Source: Deltaproteobacteria bacterium (GTDB taxonomy: Bacteria > Myxococcota_A > UBA9042 > DTJE01). Taken from it: a DNA stretch of 9,706 nucleotides. The notes beneath the pieces were generated by a model that was not told the origin of the DNA, did not search any database, and saw only the letters and a list, made by a program, of their open reading frames with translations. The stretch is taken from contig JAADHL010000065.1 of assembly GCA_013151875.1 (NCBI GenBank), positions 1-9,706 on the forward strand, read 5' to 3'. A program made the position numbers and the translations under genes. This document shows, piece by piece, positions 5,767 through 9,706 of the stretch (the stretch's first letter is position 1; every line of letters starts with the position of its first letter).

Positions 5767-6974
5767 CCACCTCAAACAAGTCCGATGGCCCGGCGCCGGG
5801 CCACACCCGGATGGGAATGGAAGTGTCCCACGCCGCGGCCAGGGCGGTCCAGCAATGCAACGTGGACGTGGTGGCCGCCTATCCGATCACCCCGCAGACC
5901 CACATCGTGGAACGGCTGTCGGAACTGGTCGCGAACGGCGAGATGAACGCCGAGTTCGTCCCCGTGGAAAGCGAGCACTCGGCGATGAGCGTATGCGTAG
6001 GTTCTTCCGCGACCGGCGCCCGCACCTTTACGTGCACGTCTTCGCAGGGCCTTATCCTGATGAGCGAGGTCGTGTACATCACCAGCGCGATGCGTCTGCC
6101 GGTCGTGATGATCCTGGCCAACCGTTCACTGTCCGGCCCCCTGTCCATCTGGGCCGATCATTCGGATGTGATGTCGGTAAGGGACTGCGGTTGGATCCAG
6201 ACATTCGCGGAAAACGGCCAGGAGGTCTACGACCTTACCTTTCACGCCTACAAGGTGGCTGAAAACCGGGATATCCTGCATCCGATCATGCTGAACCTGG
6301 ACGGATTCCACCTGACCCACGTGGTGGAGCCGATCGATATATGCGATCAATCCATCATCGACAAATATCTGCCTGAATACGAGCCTCTGTTCCAGTTGCA
6401 CCCCGACAAGCCCGTTACCATGGGCGCATACGGCGTGCCGGAACTGTTCACCGAGGCCAAGAAAAACCAGGACGAGGCCCTCAAGGCCGCATACCCGCAT
6501 ATCCTGGAGGCGTGGAAGGAATGGGGCGATCTTACCGGCCGCTACTACAAGCCGGTCGAAACTTATAAGGCCGAGGGCGCGAAGACCCTGTTCCTGACCA
6601 TGGGCAGCATCGGTGAAACGGCGTCGGTCGCAGTGGACGGGATGCAGGAACGGGGCGAGGACGTGGGTCTGGTCAAGTTGCGCCTGTGGCGACCGTTCCC
6701 CTTTGACGAGGTCCGCAAGGCCCTGGCTGGCGCGGACAACGTCATCGTGCTGGACAGGGCGCTGTCGTTCGGGGGTCCGGGCGGGCCGGTTTCGTCCGAG
6801 ATCAGGGCGACGCTGTACGGCCTGGACCATGCCCCGACGGTCTATGACTACGTGGTGGGACTGGCGGGCAGGGACGTCAAGGTGGATGACTTCGAAAAGA
6901 TCGCGAACGATGTCCGTTCCGGCAAGGCCCGCAAGGGCCAGGACGAATACGTAATCTACGCGGCAAGAGAGTGA
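5763..6974 (+). CDS. porA: 2-oxoacid (pyruvate):ferredoxin oxidoreductase, alpha subunit
   Basis: The alpha subunit (403 aa) carries the transketolase-like pyrimidine-binding domain of the thiamine diphosphate enzyme. The family motif AYPITPQT is at residues 39-46, followed by FVPVESEHSAMS (65-76), whose first Glu region normally contacts the cofactor. Then come SSQGLILMSEVVYITSAMRLP and the ANRSLSGPLSIWADHSD segment. The C-terminal domain II includes LTMGSIGETASVAVDGM and SFGGPGGPVSSEIRA. Length and domain order match PorA of four-subunit enzymes. The ATG at 5763 overlaps the porD stop (ATGA) and has AAGGA upstream. I preferred it to an in-frame start at 5727 because that would add residues buried in the porD cluster motif. 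Pyruvate is the most likely substrate, but other 2-oxoacids cannot be excluded from sequence alone. Confidence 0.95.
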   Translation: MTTSNKSDGPAPGHTRMGMEVSHAAARAVQQCNVDVVAAYPITPQTHIVERLSELVANGEMNAEFVPVESEHSAMSVCVGSSATGARTFTCTSSQGLILMSEVVYITSAMRLPVVMILANRSLSGPLSIWADHSDVMSVRDCGWIQTFAENGQEVYDLTFHAYKVAENRDILHPIMLNLDGFHLTHVVEPIDICDQSIIDKYLPEYEPLFQLHPDKPVTMGAYGVPELFTEAKKNQDEALKAAYPHILEAWKEWGDLTGRYYKPVETYKAEGAKTLFLTMGSIGETASVAVDGMQERGEDVGLVKLRLWRPFPFDEVRKALAGADNVIVLDRALSFGGPGGPVSSEIRATLYGLDHAPTVYDYVVGLAGRDVKVDDFEKIANDVRSGKARKGQDEYVIYAARE

Positions 6975-6978
6975 CCCA

Positions 6979-7914
6979 ATGCAGGATTTCACGGTCTACG
7001 TACCAAACCTCGCCCCCAAGGACGAGGAATTCAAGCCCGGGCACCGAGCCTGTCAGGGATGCGGGCTGGCCCTGGCCGTGCGGCTCGCGCTGAAGGCCTC
7101 CGGCAAGGACGTTGTGGTCGCGACGGCCACGGGATGCCTGGAAATCATCTCGACGCCCCTGCCCTACACGGCCTGGGGCGTGCCATGGATTCACGTCTGT
7201 TTCGAAAACACGGGGGCCACGGCGTCCGGCATGGAGGCGGCGCTCAAGGTGCTGCGCCGCAAGGGCCGCATTCCGGACCGCAAGGTCAAGGTGCTCGCCT
7301 TTGCCGGTGACGGCGGCACGGTGGATATCGGGCTCCAGGCCCTGTCCGGGGCGTTGGAGAGGGGCCATGACCTGACCTATATGTGCCTCGACAACGAGGC
7401 CTATATGAACACCGGGGTCCAGCGTTCCGGGTCCACGCCCTACGGGGCCAGCACGACCACGTCGCCGGCGGGGACGCGGAGCATCGGCCAGCACACCTGG
7501 AAAAAGAACATGCCGGCCATCGCCGCCGCGCACGACATACCTTACGTGGCCACGTGCAACCCCAGCTACCCCTACGATTTCATGAAAAAGGTCGAGCGTT
7601 CGTTCGAAATGGAAGGACCGGCCTATCTGCACGCATACTCCGCGTGTCCGACCGGATGGCACAGCGCCACGGAACTATCCATCCATATCGGACGGATGGC
7701 GGTCCAGACCGGGGTACATCCGTTGTACGAGATCACGAACGGCAAGCTGACTCTTAACGAAGTGCCTGAAAAGCTGCAACCCCTCAAGGAGTACATGAAG
7801 CTCCAGCCGCGGTTCCGCCACCTCACGGACGACGATATCGCTCCGATCGAGGAACGCGTCCACCGCGAGTGGGAGAGCCTCAAGGCGAGGGCGGCGGCCG
7901 ACGCGGGAGCATGA
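6979..7914 (+). CDS. porB: 2-oxoacid (pyruvate):ferredoxin oxidoreductase, beta subunit (TPP-binding)
   Basis: The beta subunit (311 aa) binds the diphosphate end of TPP and a [4Fe-4S] cluster, and forms the active site with PorA. The TPP motif runs from GDGGTVDIG (residues 110-118) to NEAYMNTG (139-146). The following QRSGSTPYGASTTTSPAG is the usual PorB loop. Four cysteines at 25, 28, 53 and 223 (CQGC, TGCLE, SACPTGW) occupy the expected cluster-ligand positions. The C-terminal 50 residues, with EKLQPLKEYMKLQPRFRHL, are typical. The ATG at 6979 lies 4 nt after the porA stop, with a GAGAG stretch upstream. The next gene starts 4 nt after its stop. The frame is complete and all cofactor residues I can check are present. 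Confidence 0.96.
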   Translation: MQDFTVYVPNLAPKDEEFKPGHRACQGCGLALAVRLALKASGKDVVVATATGCLEIISTPLPYTAWGVPWIHVCFENTGATASGMEAALKVLRRKGRIPDRKVKVLAFAGDGGTVDIGLQALSGALERGHDLTYMCLDNEAYMNTGVQRSGSTPYGASTTTSPAGTRSIGQHTWKKNMPAIAAAHDIPYVATCNPSYPYDFMKKVERSFEMEGPAYLHAYSACPTGWHSATELSIHIGRMAVQTGVHPLYEITNGKLTLNEVPEKLQPLKEYMKLQPRFRHLTDDDIAPIEERVHREWESLKARAAADAGA

Positions 7915-7918
7915 ACCG

Positions 7919-8416
7919 ATGAACGCTGAAACCGGAAATTGCATGTGCGAGCAGGTAGACGAGGTACTGGACCGCTATGACCGGGACGCGGGCCTGCTGG
8001 TTTCCATCCTCCAGGATGTTCAGGAGGTCTACCGCTACCTGCCCAGGGAGGCCCTTGAAAAGGTCAGCGAGGCGTTGAACGTACCCATGGCCCAGGTCTA
8101 TGCCGTGGCCACGTTTTTCAAGGCGTTCAGCCTTGAACCGCGCGGCAAGCAGGTGTTTCAGGTCTGCATGGGGACCGCCTGCCATGTGCGCGGCGCGCAG
8201 CTCATTCTGGACAAATTGGAGAGGGACCTCGAACTGGCTCCCGGCACGACCAGCGAGGACCTCGACTACACCCTGGAAAGCGTCAATTGCGTGGGCGCCT
8301 GCGCCCTGGGACCGGTGGTAGTCGTAAACGACGAAGTCAAGGGCCACATCAAGCTGGACAAGGTGGATGGCCTGGTGGAGAAGGCAAGGAAATGTCTGTC
8401 CGAACTGAACCAATGA
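7919..8416 (+). CDS. nuoE: NuoE/HydC/HndA-like thioredoxin-fold [2Fe-2S] subunit
   Basis: This 165-residue protein belongs to the 24-kDa NADH dehydrogenase subunit family. It has the N-terminal helical bundle (VDEVLDRYDRDAGLLVSILQDVQEVYRYLP) and the VYAVATFFKAF element. A [2Fe-2S] thioredoxin fold follows, with ligands Cys83 and Cys88 (VCMGTAC) and Cys124 and Cys128 (NCVGAC). In complex I and in bifurcating hydrogenases this subunit shuttles electrons beside the FMN subunit. A CMC pair at residues 8-10 is additional to the known ligands and has no assigned role. Its place directly after porB, in the same transcript and followed by a NuoF-like gene (ATGA overlap), points to a soluble HydC/HndA-type diaphorase and not to respiratory complex I. 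No other nuo gene is visible in the window, so this remains inference. Confidence 0.92.
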   Translation: MNAETGNCMCEQVDEVLDRYDRDAGLLVSILQDVQEVYRYLPREALEKVSEALNVPMAQVYAVATFFKAFSLEPRGKQVFQVCMGTACHVRGAQLILDKLERDLELAPGTTSEDLDYTLESVNCVGACALGPVVVVNDEVKGHIKLDKVDGLVEKARKCLSELNQ

Positions 8417-9706
8417 TCCGGTCCATCGAGGACCTGGATAAGGCCCGCAAAAAGGCCGAAGCGGACTACCGCAAGGTGGATCGGTACATCTCGGTCTGCG
8501 GGGGCACCGGTTGCCGGGGCGGGGGATGCATCGAGGTGGCCGACGCGATCCGCGACGTCATCAGCAGCGAGGGACTGGAGGATAAACTCCCCCTGCGGCT
8601 GACTGGGTGTCACGGCTTCTGCGAGCAGGGGCCGCTCGTGGTCATCTATCCGCAGAAGGTCTTCTACCAGCGCGTCAAACCGATCCACGCAAAGAAGATC
8701 GTGCTGAAATCGGCAATAGGTGGAGAAATACTTGAGAAGTTACTCTACAAGATGCCGGAAACCAAAGATAAACTAACACATGAACATGACATTCCGTTCT
8801 ACAGCAAACAGCAAAGGCTCATCTTCGGAAAGAACGGTTCCATAGACCCTGAGAATATCGACGACTACCTGGCGCTGGGCGGTTACTCGGCCCTGGCGAA
8901 GGCCCTGACCTCGATGGAACCGGACCAGGTTATCGACGAGGTCAAGCGTTCCGGACTTCGCGGTCGTGGAGGCGGTGGTTTTCCGACCGGACGCAAGTGG
9001 GCCTCCATGAAGAAGGCGTCCTCCGAGGACGGACGCAGGTTCGTGATCTGCAACGCCGACGAAGGCGACCCCGGCGCGTTCATGGACCGATCGATCATCG
9101 AGGGGAACCCCCACAGCGTGATTGAAGGGATGCTGATCGGGGCCTACGCTATGGGCGGCACGGCGGGCTATGTGTACATCCGCCGCGAATATCCCCTTGC
9201 CCTCGCCACCCTCAGCACGGCCCTGCGGCAGGCGCGCGAGTACGGCTTTCTGGGCGACGACATCCTGGGAACGGGTTTTTCTTTCGACATCGGCGTCAAC
9301 CGGGGCGGCGGCGCGTTCGTTTGCGGCGAGTCCACGGCACTCATGGCATCGATGGAGGGCAAGGTCGGCGAGCCCCGACCCAAGTACGTCCACACCGTGG
9401 AAAAGGGCCTCTGGAACCGCCCCACTTGCCTGAACAACGTCGAAACATGGGCCAACGTCCCCTACATCCTCCACGAGGGGGCCGAAAAATACGCATCCGT
9501 GGGCACCGAGGGCAGCAAGGGCACCAAGATATTCAGCCTCGTGGGCAAGGTGAACAACACCGGGCTCATCGAGGTCCCCATGGGCATCACGCTGCGCGAG
9601 GTCATCTATGACATCGGCGGCGGCATCCAGAAGGGACGGCCGTTCAAGGGCGTCCAGACCGGGGGGCCCTCCGGCGGCGTGCTGCCCGAGTCCCTGCTTG
9701 ACCTTC
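8413..9706 (+). CDS. nuoF: NuoF/HydB/HndC-like FMN- and NAD(H)-binding iron-sulfur subunit (partial, cut by right edge)
   Basis: This open frame of 431 codons begins at the ATG overlapping the nuoE stop and runs off the right edge. An N-terminal thioredoxin-like [2Fe-2S] domain has Cys29 and Cys34 (CGGTGC) and Cys66 and Cys70 (CHGFC). A polar linker occupies about residues 90-145. The 51-kDa FMN/NAD domain follows, with GLRGRGGGGFPTG (181-193), ICNADEGDPGAFMDR (212-226) and GGGAFVCGESTAL (298-310), then the start of the SLBB region. A fused N-terminal [2Fe-2S] domain is typical of HydB/HndC subunits of electron-bifurcating hydrogenases and related enzymes, and is absent from classical NuoF. 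The third motif has GES where many relatives have GEE. The missing C-terminus should hold a [4Fe-4S] site and often two ferredoxin-like clusters. Whether the partner is a hydrogenase, a dehydrogenase or another oxidoreductase cannot be seen here. Confidence 0.93.
   Translation, partial: MIRSIEDLDKARKKAEADYRKVDRYISVCGGTGCRGGGCIEVADAIRDVISSEGLEDKLPLRLTGCHGFCEQGPLVVIYPQKVFYQRVKPIHAKKIVLKSAIGGEILEKLLYKMPETKDKLTHEHDIPFYSKQQRLIFGKNGSIDPENIDDYLALGGYSALAKALTSMEPDQVIDEVKRSGLRGRGGGGFPTGRKWASMKKASSEDGRRFVICNADEGDPGAFMDRSIIEGNPHSVIEGMLIGAYAMGGTAGYVYIRREYPLALATLSTALRQAREYGFLGDDILGTGFSFDIGVNRGGGAFVCGESTALMASMEGKVGEPRPKYVHTVEKGLWNRPTCLNNVETWANVPYILHEGAEKYASVGTEGSKGTKIFSLVGKVNNTGLIEVPMGITLREVIYDIGGGIQKGRPFKGVQTGGPSGGVLPESLLDL

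Overview
The window holds two divergent operons in a fairly GC-rich bacterial genome, with a 169-bp intergenic region (4745-4913) between them. The left half is the minus-strand type IV pilus motor cluster, in transcription order pilB, pilT, pilC, pilS, with pilS cut off by the left edge. The right half is a plus-strand operon encoding a four-subunit 2-oxoacid (most likely pyruvate):ferredoxin oxidoreductase in the order gamma, delta, alpha, beta. It continues into a NuoE/HydC-like protein and a NuoF/HydB-like protein, the latter cut off by the right edge. The pilBTCS order and the sequence style of PilT and PilS recall deltaproteobacteria-like or related Gram-negative lineages. The oxygen-sensitive oxidoreductase and the HydBC-type diaphorase module suggest an anaerobic or fermentative lifestyle. 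The species cannot be named from the sequence alone.

Pilus side: PilB (extension ATPase) and PilC (inner-membrane platform) are complete and carry their hallmark motifs. PilT (retraction ATPase) is not intact as written. Its N-terminal segment (start ATG at 2949) and the rest of the protein lie in different reading frames, and the break is at about 2874-2889. Spacing against known PilT proteins suggests that about 7 nt are missing, although a homopolymer sequencing error is possible. PilS is represented by its six-helix membrane sensor region. A promoter with perfect TTGACA and TATAAT boxes (18-bp spacer) points into pilB.

Metabolic side: the six genes are tightly packed, with a 32-nt overlap, two ATGA overlaps and two 4-nt gaps, so they are almost certainly one transcript. 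A TTGACT-17 bp-TAAGAT promoter points into it. The four Por subunits oxidise 2-oxoacid plus CoA to acyl-CoA and CO2 and reduce ferredoxin. The NuoE/NuoF-like pair has [2Fe-2S] thioredoxin-fold domains and an FMN/NAD(H) domain, matching the diaphorase part of HydABC/Hnd-type electron-bifurcating complexes. The operon therefore probably links 2-oxoacid oxidation, through ferredoxin, to NAD(P)H and perhaps to H2 or another acceptor encoded beyond the window. No RNA genes, CRISPR arrays, insertion sequences or clear terminators were seen.
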